From positions 406,590 to 470,589 of the forward strand of contig JAHZEL010000008.1 of the NCBI GenBank assembly GCA_019421865.1: a stretch of 64,000 nucleotides of DNA, given 5' to 3'. This document shows, in pieces, positions 55,312 to 64,000 of the stretch (positions are counted from its first letter, which is position 1; every line of letters begins with the position of its first letter). Both the position numbers and the translations under genes were made by a program. The DNA comes from Desulfovibrionaceae bacterium. GTDB taxonomy: Bacteria > Desulfobacterota > Desulfovibrionia > Desulfovibrionales > Desulfovibrionaceae. Under the pieces are notes generated by a model. The model did not search any database, had not been told where the DNA came from, and saw only the letters and a list, made by a program, of their open reading frames with translations.

Positions 55312-56280
55312 ATGGATCGGCTGCTGCTCACTCTGACCATCATCTTCGTCAGCCTCATCGCCGGATACGTCTTCCGGCAGTGGGTCAGCTCCGGTTCGTC
55401 CCCGCTCACGGAACAATCGCTCAGAACCCTGCGTCTTCTCATCCAGAAGGTCGCCATGTTCGGACTGATTCCCGTTTCCGCCATGCTGTCCCTCTGGGGA
55501 CTGCCCTCCCCCGACCCGCGCCTGCTCGTACTGCCCGCCCTCGGCCTTGCCGCCTGGGCCTCCGGCGGTGTGCTGGCCCTTCTCTTCTCCCGCCGCATGG
55601 CGCTCTCCCCTGAAAAGACCGGCAGCATGTACTGCTGCGGCACCTTCACCAACATCGGAGCCGTAGGCTGTCTCGTGGCCGTCATGCAGTTCGGCGAACA
55701 GGCCATCGCCATGACCTCTCTCTACAGGCTCTGCGAGGAAATGTTCTATTTCGGCGTCGCCCTGCCCGTAGCCCGCAGTTTCAGCCGTACCGCACGACCT
55801 GCCGCCCGCTCCTTCCGGCTTCATGTCGATCCCGTGCTTGCCGCCATCGTGGCGGCGCTCTCCCTCGGTCTCGCTCTCAATCTGACCGGAGTCCACCGTC
55901 CGGCCGTTCTCGGCACCCTTTCCACCGCCGCCATGATCGCAGGAACCGTATGCTTCCTGCTCTCCATAGGCATGGGGCTGCGTCTTTCGCGCATGACCTG
56001 CTATCTGCGCGAATCCGCCGTCATTTCCCTCATCAAGTTCGCGTTCGTGCCCGTCATCGTCACCTCTCTGGCCATGCTGGCCGGTCTCGGCGACGTGGAA
56101 GGCGGCCTGCCCCTCAAGGTGACGGCCATTCTTTCCGCCATGCCCGTGGCCATGAACGCGCTCATTCCCCCGTCCCTGTTCGATCTGGACCTGGACCTGG
56201 CCAATGCCTGCTGGGTATTCACCACGCTGGAACTCGTGGTGATTCTGCCCATCCTCATTATTATCCTGCCGCTCTTCTAA
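55312..56280 (+). CDS. AEC-family (auxin efflux carrier type) permease
   Basis: 322 residues from ATG 55312 (no clear ribosome site; an upstream in-frame start at 55237 would add a non-hydrophobic leader). Ten spans in two five-helix halves: MDRLLLTLTIIFVSLIAGYV; FGLIPVSAMLSLWGL; GTFTNIGAVGCLVAVMQFGE, the conserved N-x-G crossover of the AEC fold; and ILSAMPVAMNALIPPSLFDL, the second. AEC members carry malonate, malate or similar organic anions. Located 108 bases before the TRAP transporter on the same strand, so perhaps co-regulated. Confidence 0.8.
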   Translation: MDRLLLTLTIIFVSLIAGYVFRQWVSSGSSPLTEQSLRTLRLLIQKVAMFGLIPVSAMLSLWGLPSPDPRLLVLPALGLAAWASGGVLALLFSRRMALSPEKTGSMYCCGTFTNIGAVGCLVAVMQFGEQAIAMTSLYRLCEEMFYFGVALPVARSFSRTARPAARSFRLHVDPVLAAIVAALSLGLALNLTGVHRPAVLGTLSTAAMIAGTVCFLLSIGMGLRLSRMTCYLRESAVISLIKFAFVPVIVTSLAMLAGLGDVEGGLPLKVTAILSAMPVAMNALIPPSLFDLDLDLANACWVFTTLELVVILPILIIILPLF

Positions 56281-56388
56281 GCGGCCTAAACCCTGCATCC
56301 GCCTCCATGCCCAGGGGCGGGAGCAGTCTCTTTTCACACCGGGCGCATCGTGACAGAGCGTCACCGAGACAATCCTGAGGAGGATCTT

Positions 56389-57465
56389 ATGAAGCGACTT
56401 TTCCGTACCGCCCTCATGGCCGCCGCCTGTGTGGGAATTCTGTCTGCTCCGGCTCTCGCCGCCTACAAGCAGGAGTACAAGCTCAGCGTGGTTCCCGCCG
56501 CCACCTCCGGCTGGGGCCTTTCCGCCACCTACTTTGCCGACCTCGTCAGAGAACGCACCAACGGCCGCATCAACATCAAGGTCTACCCCGGCGCTCAGCT
56601 CATGGCCGGCAAGCAGACCTCCGAACTTTTGCTCGTGCGCCGCGGCGCCATCGACTTCGCCCTTGCCTCCACCATCAACTGGTCTCCCCAGGTGCAGGAA
56701 CTCAACCTCACCGCGCTGCCCTTCTTCGTGGCCAACAACCCCGACCGCTATAAAGCCATGGACGCCATCGAAGCCGGCAAGTCCGGTCAGATGCTCGTCG
56801 ACGCCGTGGAAAAAACCGGCGTGAAGTTCATCGGCTGGGGCGAAAACGGTTTCCGTGAACTGACCACCAGCAAGGGCCCCATCAATCATCCCGCCGACAT
56901 GAAGGGCATGAAGCTGCGCGTGTGCGGCACTCCCATCTTCGCCGACATCTTCACCGCGCTCGGCGCCAATCCTCAGGCCATCAACTGGTCCGAAGCCGTG
57001 ACCGGCTTCCAGCAGGGCATCGTCGACGGTCAGGAAAACCCCACCAACGGCATCAACATCACCCTGCAGATCTGGACCTGGCACAAGTATCACACCGACT
57101 GGCACTACATGATCGACCCGCTTCTGCTTACCGCCAACTCCAAGGTGTGGAAGTCCTTCTCTGCGGAAGATCAGGCCATCATCATGGAATGCGCCAAGGA
57201 AATGGAAAAGTACAGCAAGGCCCTTTCCCGCCTCGGCTTTGACGACGGCTCCTCCCTCGCCTATCTCCAGAGCCTGAACAAGGTGCCCGCCGTGACCGAT
57301 CCTTTCAAGACTATGGAAGAAAAGGGCATGACCATCGTGAAGTTCACCGACGAACAGATCGACGAGTTCTATGCCGCCACCCAGAGCGTGCGCGACAAGT
57401 GGACCAAGGAAATCGGACCTGAACTCGTGAAGGCCGCCGAGGCCGACATGAAGGCCGCACAGTAA
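56389..57465 (+). CDS. dctP: TRAP transporter solute-binding protein (DctP family)
   Basis: 358 residues from ATG 56389 with TGAGGAGG upstream. Signal peptide MKRLFRTALMAAACVGILSA cleaved after ALA. DctP hallmarks: YFADLVRERTNGRINIKVYP, GAQLMAGKQTSELLLVRRGA, GMKLRVCGTPIF (ligand-binding Arg), ALGANPQAINWSEAVTGFQQ and GIVDGQENPTNGI. Captures a carboxylate or sulfonate in the periplasm for DctQM. The substrate cannot be read from sequence. First gene of dctPQM. Confidence 0.93.
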   Translation: MKRLFRTALMAAACVGILSAPALAAYKQEYKLSVVPAATSGWGLSATYFADLVRERTNGRINIKVYPGAQLMAGKQTSELLLVRRGAIDFALASTINWSPQVQELNLTALPFFVANNPDRYKAMDAIEAGKSGQMLVDAVEKTGVKFIGWGENGFRELTTSKGPINHPADMKGMKLRVCGTPIFADIFTALGANPQAINWSEAVTGFQQGIVDGQENPTNGINITLQIWTWHKYHTDWHYMIDPLLLTANSKVWKSFSAEDQAIIMECAKEMEKYSKALSRLGFDDGSSLAYLQSLNKVPAVTDPFKTMEEKGMTIVKFTDEQIDEFYAATQSVRDKWTKEIGPELVKAAEADMKAAQ

Positions 57466-57527
57466 TACTGAACGGGGAACGGCTCCCCGCAGGGCCGTTC
57501 CCTTCTTTCATCATCGGGGATCTCATT

Positions 57528-57998
57528 ATGTGGAACTTTCTGAACGCCCGTTTCGAAGAAATTCTCGGGGCAATTCTGCTGGCCGTGATGGCGTGCATCT
57601 CGTTCATCAACGTGATCGTGCGCTACTGCACCAACTTATCCTTCTCCTCTTCGGAAGAACTTACCGTCAACCTGTTTGTCTGGATCGTTCTTCTGGGCAC
57701 CTCGCGGGCCTTCCGCGAAGGCGGCAACTTCAGCATGAACCTGCTGTACGACGCCATGCCCCGTCCCGTCAGAAAGCTCCTGTACATATTCAGTGTTCTC
57801 TGCTGCATCGCCTTCTTCGCCGCCCTCTGCTGGCAGGGCTGCATAGAAGTCATGGACGAATATGAACTGAGCGTGGTTTCCGAATCCCTGGCCATTCCGG
57901 TCTGGATCTACACCATCGCCACGCCGCTGTTCTCCGCCCTCATCATCGTGCGCATTCTCCAGAAGGTATGGGAAGATTTCCGCCTGAGAAGCTACTAG
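57528..57998 (+). CDS. dctQ: TRAP transporter small membrane subunit (DctQ family)
   Basis: 156 residues, GGGGA eight bases before ATG. Four spans: ILGAILLAVMACISFINVIV, ELTVNLFVWIVLLGTSRAFR, LLYIFSVLCCIAFFAALCWQ and IYTIATPLFSALIIVRILQK, with the conserved SSSEELTV..FVW segment. Partner of DctM in Na+-driven uptake. Confidence 0.92.
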   Translation: MWNFLNARFEEILGAILLAVMACISFINVIVRYCTNLSFSSSEELTVNLFVWIVLLGTSRAFREGGNFSMNLLYDAMPRPVRKLLYIFSVLCCIAFFAALCWQGCIEVMDEYELSVVSESLAIPVWIYTIATPLFSALIIVRILQKVWEDFRLRSY

Positions 57999-58124
57999 CC
58001 CCCATGCCGCTCCCCTGACGGAGCCCTGGAAAACGTCTCCGTGCCCATGCGGCACGCTTCCGACAACCCGATGCCTTCAGTGCCCCCTTCCCGGACTGAA
58101 GCTCTCTCCCCGGAGAATACGCAT

Positions 58125-59420
58125 ATGGATATGGAACTTTTCAACGATCCCGCATTCTGGCTTCTCATCACCTTTGCCGTGCCACTCATCTTCCGCGTGC
58201 CCATCGCCATCTCTCTCGGCCTCTCTGCCCTCTTCGTCAGCTGGTGGTGGGACATGGGCGTGGACATGCTCTCCTACAACTTCTTCGCCGGTGTGGCCAA
58301 GGTGCCGCTGCTCGCCATTCCCTTCTTCATCCTTGCCGGATTCATCATGGAACGCGCCGGCATTGCCGCCCGCATCGTCATGCTTGTGGAAAGCATTGTG
58401 GGCAACATGACCGGCGGCCTTGCCATAGCCACCGTGGGCGTCGCCACCTTCTGGGGCGCCGTGAGCGGTTCCGGCCCCGCCACCGTGGCCGCCCTCGGCC
58501 TCATCCTCATTCCCGCCATGGTCAAGAGCGGTTACGACAAGCCCTTTGCCGCGGCTACGGTTTCCGTCACCTCCGGTCTTGCCATCGTCATTCCGCCGAG
58601 CATCGCCTTCATCGTTTACGGCGGCATTGCCGACGTATCCGTGCCAGCCCTCTTCGCCGCCGGCTTCATTCCCGGCGTGGTCGTCGCTCTCTTCCTCATG
58701 GCATCGGTGCTCATCACTTCCAGAAAGAAGGGCTATCGCGGTCAGCCCAGAACCATGCCCGTTTCCAAGGCTCTGCGTGAAGCCTTCTGGGGCGTCATGA
58801 CGCCCGTGGTCATTCTCGGCGGCATCTACGGCGGCGTGTTCACGCCGACCGAAGCCGCGGCCGTCGCCATCTTCTACGGACTCTTCGTGGGCGTGTTCAT
58901 CTACCGCACCATCAACAAGGTCTCCATTCTCGTGGACGTGCTCGTCGAGTCCGTCAAGTCCACCGCCGTCATCATGTTCGTGGTCACCTGCGCCGGTCTC
59001 TACGCCTGGGTGGCCAGCACCGTGGGCCTTGTGGAACGCGGAGCCTCCGTACTGCTTTCGCTCTCCGACAATCCCACCGTTCTTCTGTTGCTCATCAACG
59101 TCATTCTGTTCATCGCCGGCATGCTGCTGGACGCCATTTCCATCTACTACGTCCTTTTGCCCTTCCTCATGCCCATCATGGCTCACTTCGGCTGGGATCC
59201 CGTCTGGTTCGGCGTCATGATGACCATCAACCTCGCCCTCGGTCAGGTCACGCCTCCCGTGGCCGTCAACCTCTATGTGGGCGCCAAGATAAGCAACCTC
59301 ACCATGGAGGAGATCACGCCTCCCGTACTCCCCATGCTTCTGGCCTCCGCTCTGGCGCTCGTGGTCATCGTGCTCTTCCCCGACATCACGCTCTTCCTGC
59401 CGCGCCTGCTCGGCATGTAA
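58125..59420 (+). CDS. dctM: TRAP transporter large permease (DctM family)
   Basis: 431 residues from ATG 58125 (GGAGA upstream; the frame is open further up but without membrane character). About 12 spans; family blocks GVAKVPLLAIPFFILAGFIM, FWGAVSGSGPATVAALGLIL, VTSGLAIVIPPSIAFIVYGG, FTPTEAAAVAIFYGLFVGVF and LALGQVTPPVAVNLYVGAKI. It forms the Na+ symport channel with DctQ. A terminator at 59461 closes the operon. Confidence 0.94.
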   Translation: MDMELFNDPAFWLLITFAVPLIFRVPIAISLGLSALFVSWWWDMGVDMLSYNFFAGVAKVPLLAIPFFILAGFIMERAGIAARIVMLVESIVGNMTGGLAIATVGVATFWGAVSGSGPATVAALGLILIPAMVKSGYDKPFAAATVSVTSGLAIVIPPSIAFIVYGGIADVSVPALFAAGFIPGVVVALFLMASVLITSRKKGYRGQPRTMPVSKALREAFWGVMTPVVILGGIYGGVFTPTEAAAVAIFYGLFVGVFIYRTINKVSILVDVLVESVKSTAVIMFVVTCAGLYAWVASTVGLVERGASVLLSLSDNPTVLLLLINVILFIAGMLLDAISIYYVLLPFLMPIMAHFGWDPVWFGVMMTINLALGQVTPPVAVNLYVGAKISNLTMEEITPPVLPMLLASALALVVIVLFPDITLFLPRLLGM

Positions 59421-59460
59421 GTCTTTTTCCTGAGCGCTGCGCCTGAAAAGCGCTGCTCAC

Positions 59461-59494
59461 AAAAGGGTCGTTCTTCCCGGAACGGCCCTTTTTC
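59461..59494 (+). terminator. Terminator of dctPQM
   Basis: AAAAGGGTCGTTC and GAACGGCCCTTTTT arms around TTCCCG, 41 bases past the dctM stop, with a T-run. Confidence 0.9.
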
Positions 59495-60031
59495 TCTGCC
59501 CATCTTCAAAGGGGCAGACCGTGTCTGTCTTCTTCGGAAGATCAGGCTTCCTGCTCCCGCCCCGTCGAAAAAGAGAACACTTTCTTTTGGCATATTCCGG
59601 TGCCTGTATCTGACGCCGCCATGATTCCGGCAACATTAAGAACAAGTTACGCAGCATACGTCTGTCGATTGTTGACACAGGCATGGACTCCCGTATAGTG
59701 AATTCCGTATCAAACAACATCACAGGATTTCCTCGGCGGCGTTTCCGCTTCCTTCATGCAGAGCGGGCCGCCTCTGCGGAACACGCCCTTCGTGTTCAGA
59801 ACTCAAACAGCATTCGGTACGCCGGATCCCTCTTCCTGAATCTCATTCATCCTGCAACATTCTCCCCCACCAACAGGCCCTGCTGAGACCGGCCCCCATA
59901 TCCGTCCCTCAGCGTCATGCTCCGGCGGCTTTTCCAGCCTTCCAGCTTCTGCCGCTTCAGCGCCTTCCCGACATTGTTCCCGTCGTCGGAACTTTCCGAC
60001 GTGTGTCAAACCTCAACCCAAGGAGATGTCC
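59495..60031. other. Leader region of the selenoprotein candidate
   Basis: About 540 bases with no credible ORF. TTGACA at about 59670 and TATAGT 18 bases later (about 59694) form a reasonable sigma-70 -35/-10 pair, which would leave an untranslated leader of more than 300 bases before the ATG at 60032. Confidence 0.45.
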
Positions 60032-61495
60032 ATGAGCAGACACCTGTGGTTCAAAGGGGCAAGTGTTGCGCTCGCCCTGCTGATCCCGGCAGGCGCCATG
60101 GCGGCATCGGAATCGGCGCTCATGCAGTCGCCGGCCCGCAATGCGGCCATCATCGCCAAAGTCCCCGGCTTCAAGGCTGCCGACCTCGATCTGTATCTCG
60201 GTCAGCGCCGCATCAGCGAAGGCGTGGTCATTCGCAAAAGCTTCATCCGCGACGGCAAGATCGTCATTCCTCCGGCCGGGCTGTACTACAGCTCCCGCAT
60301 TGCCAGCATCGGCACCATGACCAACATCGAGGTCATGCTGCTCGGCAAGCGCTATTCGGAAGTGGACGAAGCCTTTGAATATCTGGTGCTCAAGAACCGC
60401 ACCATGAAGAAAGGCGACTCCATCAACCTGCTGCCCGACGGTTCCCGCGCCCTGCAGTTCGTGAACGGCAGCAGCCATCCCTACGGCAGCAGCGCAGGCT
60501 ATTCCAACCTGCGCATCATGAAGTCTTCCGGCAACTTCTACGGCACAAACTTCCAGGTGGCTGCGGATCCCACCCTGGTAGACGTGAACTCCGGCAAGTT
60601 CCAGGGCCTCGGCCTTGAGGAAGGCAGACATCCCGTCACCGCCTCCACCGGAGAGCCCCTGCAGCACAAGACCTACTTCGGCGCTTCCATCTACCCCAGC
60701 GGCAAGTCCTATCTCATCGTGAACAGGACCTCCGCCGACGAAGTGGAAGTCAAGGAGTTTGCCACGCCCAGCATCACGGAAATCTGGCTGACTTCCGAAC
60801 CCCGCGTGTCCGGCGCCTACAAGGCCGGCGACAGCGTCAAGGTCGGCTCCGCGACCGTGAAGATTCTTTCCGTAGGCAAGGATTCCGCAAAGATCTCCCT
60901 GACCCAGAACGGCAAGGAAACCGTGAAGGAATTCAAGGACATGCTTGATCCTCACGCGCTCGACTACCTGCCCTCCAGCCCCGCGGAACGCGCGAAGTGG
61001 CAGATGGCTTCCGAAGACGGCAAGGTACGCGTGCAGGTGGCCATGCTGCATCCGGAAGGCGTGCTCACGGCTGACGGCAAGGTGCGCCTCGATATGTTCA
61101 GCGGCGTATTCAGCCTGAAGAATCCCCAGGTGTGGCCGGGCGATCCGCGTTTCACGGTTCGCCCCGACACCTGAGCTTCCTGCAGTGAGCTGAACGAGAT
61201 CATTCTCGAAAACACCGAAGAGATTGTTCTCGACAGCACCAGCAACGTGCTTGCTGGCCCGGAAAACTACTTCAGGATCGTGATCGACGACTTTGACGGC
61301 AAGACCATCAAGGCCTGGCACTTTGAAGACGCCGAAGGCAACAAGAGCCCCAACCTGGCCTCCTTTGCCAAGGGGCATCACATCGACCTTCTGGCCAACC
61401 TTGAAAACAAGACCATCAGCCCCTTTGCTCTGAGAATGTCCCTGAACATGCTTTACAGCGATCTGGAAGAACAGGGCATCGTCATGAGCCGCTGA
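60032..61495 (+). CDS. Putative periplasmic selenoprotein with UxxC motif (TGA at 61172-61174 read as Sec)
   Basis: 487 residues if TGA codon 381 is selenocysteine. ATG 60032 has AAGGAG at six bases; an ATG at 60026 abuts that site. Signal peptide MSRHLWFKGASVALALLIPA, cleaved near AMA. Residues 25-380 are rich in beta strands (DGKIVIPPAGLYYSSRIASI; GDSVKVGSATVKILSVGKDS), with no domain I recognise and no cysteine. The frame continues past TGA for 106 codons with the same codon usage (DT-U-ASCSELNE; FRIVIDDFDGKTIKAWHFED; LENKTISPFALRMSLNMLYS) to TGA 61493. The sole cysteine is C384, giving U-A-S-C. Possible bacterial SECIS hairpins follow the codon. If TGA were a stop, the product would be 380 residues with an orphan downstream frame. 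Likely redox function; partners unknown. Confidence 0.75.
61174..61208 (+). promoter_or_regulatory. Candidate SECIS hairpins after the in-frame TGA
   Basis: Two hairpins can form: AGCTT ... GAGCT (61174-61191, 5 bp with one wobble, 8-base loop) and CGAGA-TCAT-TCTCG (61195-61208). Bacterial SECIS elements lie directly 3' of the Sec codon and are short stems with a G in the loop. The first fits the loop rule, the second is the stronger stem. Neither is decisive by eye. Confidence 0.35.
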
Positions 61496-61606
61496 TGAAA
61501 AGCTGCGCTGAAATCGCCGTGAACGAGCTGACCGGGAAACAGGGAGAAAAACCTTTCCGATGATCCTGCAGAACGCATACAGCGATTGCTCCGCACCGTA
61601 AAACAT

Positions 61607-61640
61607 GAAGGGCCGCCCGAAACCGGACGGCCCTTCTTCT
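61607..61640. terminator. Bidirectional terminator, selenoprotein gene and msbA
   Basis: GAAGGGCCG and CGGCCCTTC arms around a GC-rich inner loop, followed by TTCTTT on the plus strand; it separates two convergent genes. Confidence 0.75.
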
Positions 61641-61689
61641 TTGTCTTCAGTCTGCGAAGGCGTAATGTTCCTCCGCCAACAGCGCGGGG

Positions 61690-63510
61690 CTAGGCTTCGG
61701 CTTTCTCCGCCTGTTCCTGCGTCTCGCTGTGCTTGATGGGCGCCTTGAACTGCATATTGTACAGCGTGCGGTACTGCCCGTTGGGAATGGCCATAAGTTC
61801 TTCATGCGTACCGAGTTCCGCAAGGTGTCCCTCGTTGATCACGGCGATGCGGTTGGCATTCTTCACGGTGGAGAGACGATGCGCAATGACGAACACGGTC
61901 TTGTCGCGCATGAGGTTGTCGATGGCGCGCTGCACGATTTCTTCCGACTTATTGTCGAGGGCGGAGGTGGCTTCGTCGAGAATGACGATGGGCGCATTCT
62001 TGAGGAAGGCGCGGGCAATGGCCACGCGCTGCTTCTGACCGCCGGAAAGCAGAACGCCCCGTTCGCCGATGGACGTATCCACGCCCTTTTCCAGCGAAGC
62101 GATGAAGTCGCTCAGGCAGGCGCTCTGCAGAGCCTTTTCGATGTCTGCATCCGTTGCCGCCGGATTGCCGAGCAGAATGTTTTCTCTGATCGTACCGTCG
62201 AAGAGGAAGTTATCCTGAAAGACCACGGCGATATGCTGACGCAGATCGTTCAGGCCGAAATCGCGGATATCCACACCGTCGATGCGAATGCTGCCCTTCG
62301 TCACGTCGTAGAAGCGGGGAATCAGGCTGACCAGCGTGCTCTTGCCGCCGCCGGAATTACCCACAAGAGCCAGCATTTCACCGACCTTCACGTCGAGATT
62401 GATGTCATGCAGCACTTTCACGCCCGGAGTATATTCAAAACAGACATGCTCGAAGGATACGCCCTTCTTCACGGCAGGCAGGGCCACCGGCTCTTCCTTC
62501 TCCACGAGAACATCGGGGCGTTCCAGCAAGCTGAACACGCGTTCGATGGCTAGGAAGGAATTCTGCACCGAAACCGCCACGTTGGTGATGTTCTTGAGCG
62601 GAGTATAGAGCATAAGCAGCGCGGTAATGAAGGAGACGAAGTTACCGGCGGAAATGGAACCCTGCACGATGAGCCAGCTGCCCAGCGCAATGGCAAGCCC
62701 GAGGCCGATGGAAATGACGAAGTGCATGAAGGGCGTGATCCAGGCCGTGCGGCGCGTCATGGCAACGGTGAGGGTAAACACGTCTCCGAGCAGGGCATTG
62801 AAGCGATTCTTCTGTCTTTCCTGAAGATTGTAGGCCGCTATGGTGCGGTTGCCGGAAAAAGTCTCGTTATAGGTAGTGTTGAGCTGGAATATGCAGGCAT
62901 TATTGCGGGTCACCAGCGAGGTAAGCAGCTTTTTAACCTTGGTGAGCGGAGCCACAGCCACCACCAGAATGACGATGGCAAGAATGGACAGCTGCCAGGA
63001 GTTATAGAAAAGCACGCCGATGAGCGCCACGGAAGAAAACACTCTGGTCAGGAAGCTCTTCAGGTTGCCGAGCAGACCAGAACAGGCAAGTTCCGCATCC
63101 GAGTTGAAGCGGAAAAGCACTTCGCCGGAGGTGGTTTTATCAAAATAGGAAGGCTCTATCTGTATCAGTTTTTCATACAGCTTGGCCTTGAGCCCCAGCG
63201 TCAGCTTGCCGCCTACCCAGGCATTGAGATAGGCGCCGCCGAAATTGAGCAAGCCCTGCACCGTGGTAAAGCCTACGATGAGCAGCGGAATATACCACGG
63301 CGACTCCATGCTTTTGCCCACAACGACCACATCGGTATAGGGCTTGAGGAAAAGCGCGATGATGGCGTCGAGGCTGCCGACGGGAATGCAGATCAGCAGC
63401 GACAGAAGAGCCATGGGCCAGAACGGTTTGACGAACGGCCACATTCGCTTGTAGTTCACGGCGAACTGGTTTCTGTCGAGCATCATCTTGAGATCAAGTT
63501 TTTTCTTCAT
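61690..63510 (-). CDS. msbA: Lipid A export ABC transporter MsbA type
   Basis: 606 residues from ATG 63510; the open extension to 63630 has no ribosome site. Transmembrane domain with six spans (residues about 20-330: FWPMALLSLLICIPVGSLDA; NSWQLSILAIVILVVAVAPL; FMHFVISIGLGLAIALGSWL). Nucleotide-binding domain with GNSGGGKSTLVSLIPRFYDV (Walker A), VFQDNFLFDGTIRENILLGN, LLSGGQKQRVAIARAFLKNA (signature), VILDEATSALDN and FVIAHRLSTVKNA. Single-chain half transporter, acting as homodimer, flipping lipid A-core or a related lipid. Convergent with the selenoprotein gene. Confidence 0.88.
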   Translation of the reverse strand: MKKKLDLKMMLDRNQFAVNYKRMWPFVKPFWPMALLSLLICIPVGSLDAIIALFLKPYTDVVVVGKSMESPWYIPLLIVGFTTVQGLLNFGGAYLNAWVGGKLTLGLKAKLYEKLIQIEPSYFDKTTSGEVLFRFNSDAELACSGLLGNLKSFLTRVFSSVALIGVLFYNSWQLSILAIVILVVAVAPLTKVKKLLTSLVTRNNACIFQLNTTYNETFSGNRTIAAYNLQERQKNRFNALLGDVFTLTVAMTRRTAWITPFMHFVISIGLGLAIALGSWLIVQGSISAGNFVSFITALLMLYTPLKNITNVAVSVQNSFLAIERVFSLLERPDVLVEKEEPVALPAVKKGVSFEHVCFEYTPGVKVLHDINLDVKVGEMLALVGNSGGGKSTLVSLIPRFYDVTKGSIRIDGVDIRDFGLNDLRQHIAVVFQDNFLFDGTIRENILLGNPAATDADIEKALQSACLSDFIASLEKGVDTSIGERGVLLSGGQKQRVAIARAFLKNAPIVILDEATSALDNKSEEIVQRAIDNLMRDKTVFVIAHRLSTVKNANRIAVINEGHLAELGTHEELMAIPNGQYRTLYNMQFKAPIKHSETQEQAEKAEA

Positions 63511-63935
63511 AGACACATCCGTGTGGAAGTTCCGAGGTAACCGGGCAGAAAAAAGTCGGCGGCCGTTTTTCGACTGCATGGCCGCTTCACCCCACGTATG
63601 GGAAGCGAGTACGCCGGCTGAAGCATGCACCGGATTTTCAGGCGGAGTCCGCCTGCAGTATCCGGAAAAACGCGTTTAACGACGCCTGCCGCCGGATCGT
63701 TCCGAAAAGGCACGTTTTTTAAACGCACTTGGACACCTTTCCGCCATGGAGCCTGACAATCATGACCGATCCGATGAAGAGTACCGTTTAAAGAGCGGAC
63801 TCTCCTCTTCCCCATGACTGCCGAAACAACACAGGTAGAAAACCGACATCCGTCCTGTCCTCGGAAATTCCGAAGGCAGGACGGCATACTGGAGCTCATG
63901 GTAGCCGCGAACGGCCCCCATGGCAAGGAAAGTTA
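63511..63935. other. Intergenic between glmS and msbA
   Basis: 425 bases. CCGTCCTG ... CAGGACGG (63850-63884) with inner CGGAA/TTCCG pairs is a long hairpin just past the glmS stop, without a T-run. The rest should contain the msbA promoter; no ORF is convincing. Confidence 0.5.
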
Positions 63936-64000
63936 CTATTCCACCGTGACGCTCTTGGCCAGATTGCGAGGCTGATCCACGTCCTTGCCGAGATAATCCG
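63936..64000 (-). CDS. glmS: Glucosamine-6-phosphate synthase, C-terminal end only
   Basis: Minus-strand frame enters at 64000 and ends at TAG 63938-63936. The 20 visible residues DYLGKDVDQPRNLAKSVTVE are the invariant GlmS C-terminus (E. coli ends TDVDQPRNLAKSVTVE), which caps the glutaminase site and conducts ammonia. Makes glucosamine-6-P from fructose-6-P and glutamine for peptidoglycan and lipid A. The rest lies beyond the window. Confidence 0.95.
   Translation of the reverse strand, partial: DYLGKDVDQPRNLAKSVTVE

Noticed and set aside
61172..61174. TGA as a simple nonsense mutation (pseudogene)
   Set aside because: Possible but less likely: the downstream 106 codons keep the frame, show no decay, and place the only cysteine of the protein at U+3. 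Kept as the alternative in the feature entry.

Overview
The window looks like chromosomal DNA of a gut-type sulfidogenic bacterium of the Desulfovibrionaceae (Desulfovibrio/Bilophila/Mailhella relatives). The case rests on a complete qrcABCD operon (periplasmic cytochrome to menaquinone reductase, typical of sulfate/sulfite reducers), a homotrimeric-type Desulfovibrio porin, YedF of selenium metabolism, a TRAP transporter, LapA/VCBS-type type I secretion adhesin architecture and moderately high GC coding DNA. I did not run any database search; names come from motifs and family knowledge.

Layout. 1-4645: 5' part of a giant minus-strand adhesin with two almost identical 714-bp repeats. 4646-9400: a gene-poor, partly AT-rich and visibly decayed region. 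It holds a frameshifted sigma-54 activator pseudogene, an arylsulfotransferase-family gene, a gcvH remnant, a stub of a tyrosine integrase and a tRNA-Ser(TGA), and reads as a relic of an element that once integrated at the tRNA. 9819-15870: a YbjQ-type protein and the qrcABCD respiratory operon. 16351-28520: DNA-repair and housekeeping genes (UvrA-like, GNAT, HD protein, dynamin-like GTPase, a 30-residue membrane peptide, sbcDC, HAD phosphatase). 28831-35225: the envelope block bamA-lolD-lolC/E-lysS, read on the minus strand from lysS. 35486-46696: phosphodiester glycosidase, LysR regulator, DMT exporter, porin, DUF4405 membrane protein, ppdK, yedF and hldE. 46762-48715: a chaperone-effector gene pair with the hallmarks of type III secretion, the effector carrying a papain/USP-like Cys-His-Asn protease domain. 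48980-54616: membrane-fused spermidine-synthase-like protein, an exported arylsulfotransferase and its divergent GAF-AAA+-Fis sigma-54 activator, with a near-consensus -24/-12 promoter and a 12-bp inverted repeat between them. 55312-59494: AEC permease and a dctPQM TRAP transporter. 60032-61495: a periplasmic protein whose frame runs through an internal TGA; the only cysteine in the entire protein lies three residues after it (U-A-S-C), so it is best read as a new selenoprotein. 61690-64000: MsbA-type exporter and the last codons of glmS.

Functional themes are low-potential electron transfer to quinone (Qrc), envelope biogenesis (BamA, Lol, MsbA, HldE, GlmS, porin), sulfate-ester chemistry under sigma-54 control (two arylsulfotransferase loci, one with a dead regulator), selenium use, and host interaction (adhesin, type III effector). 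The two most novel items are the putative UxxC selenoprotein and the effector-chaperone pair.
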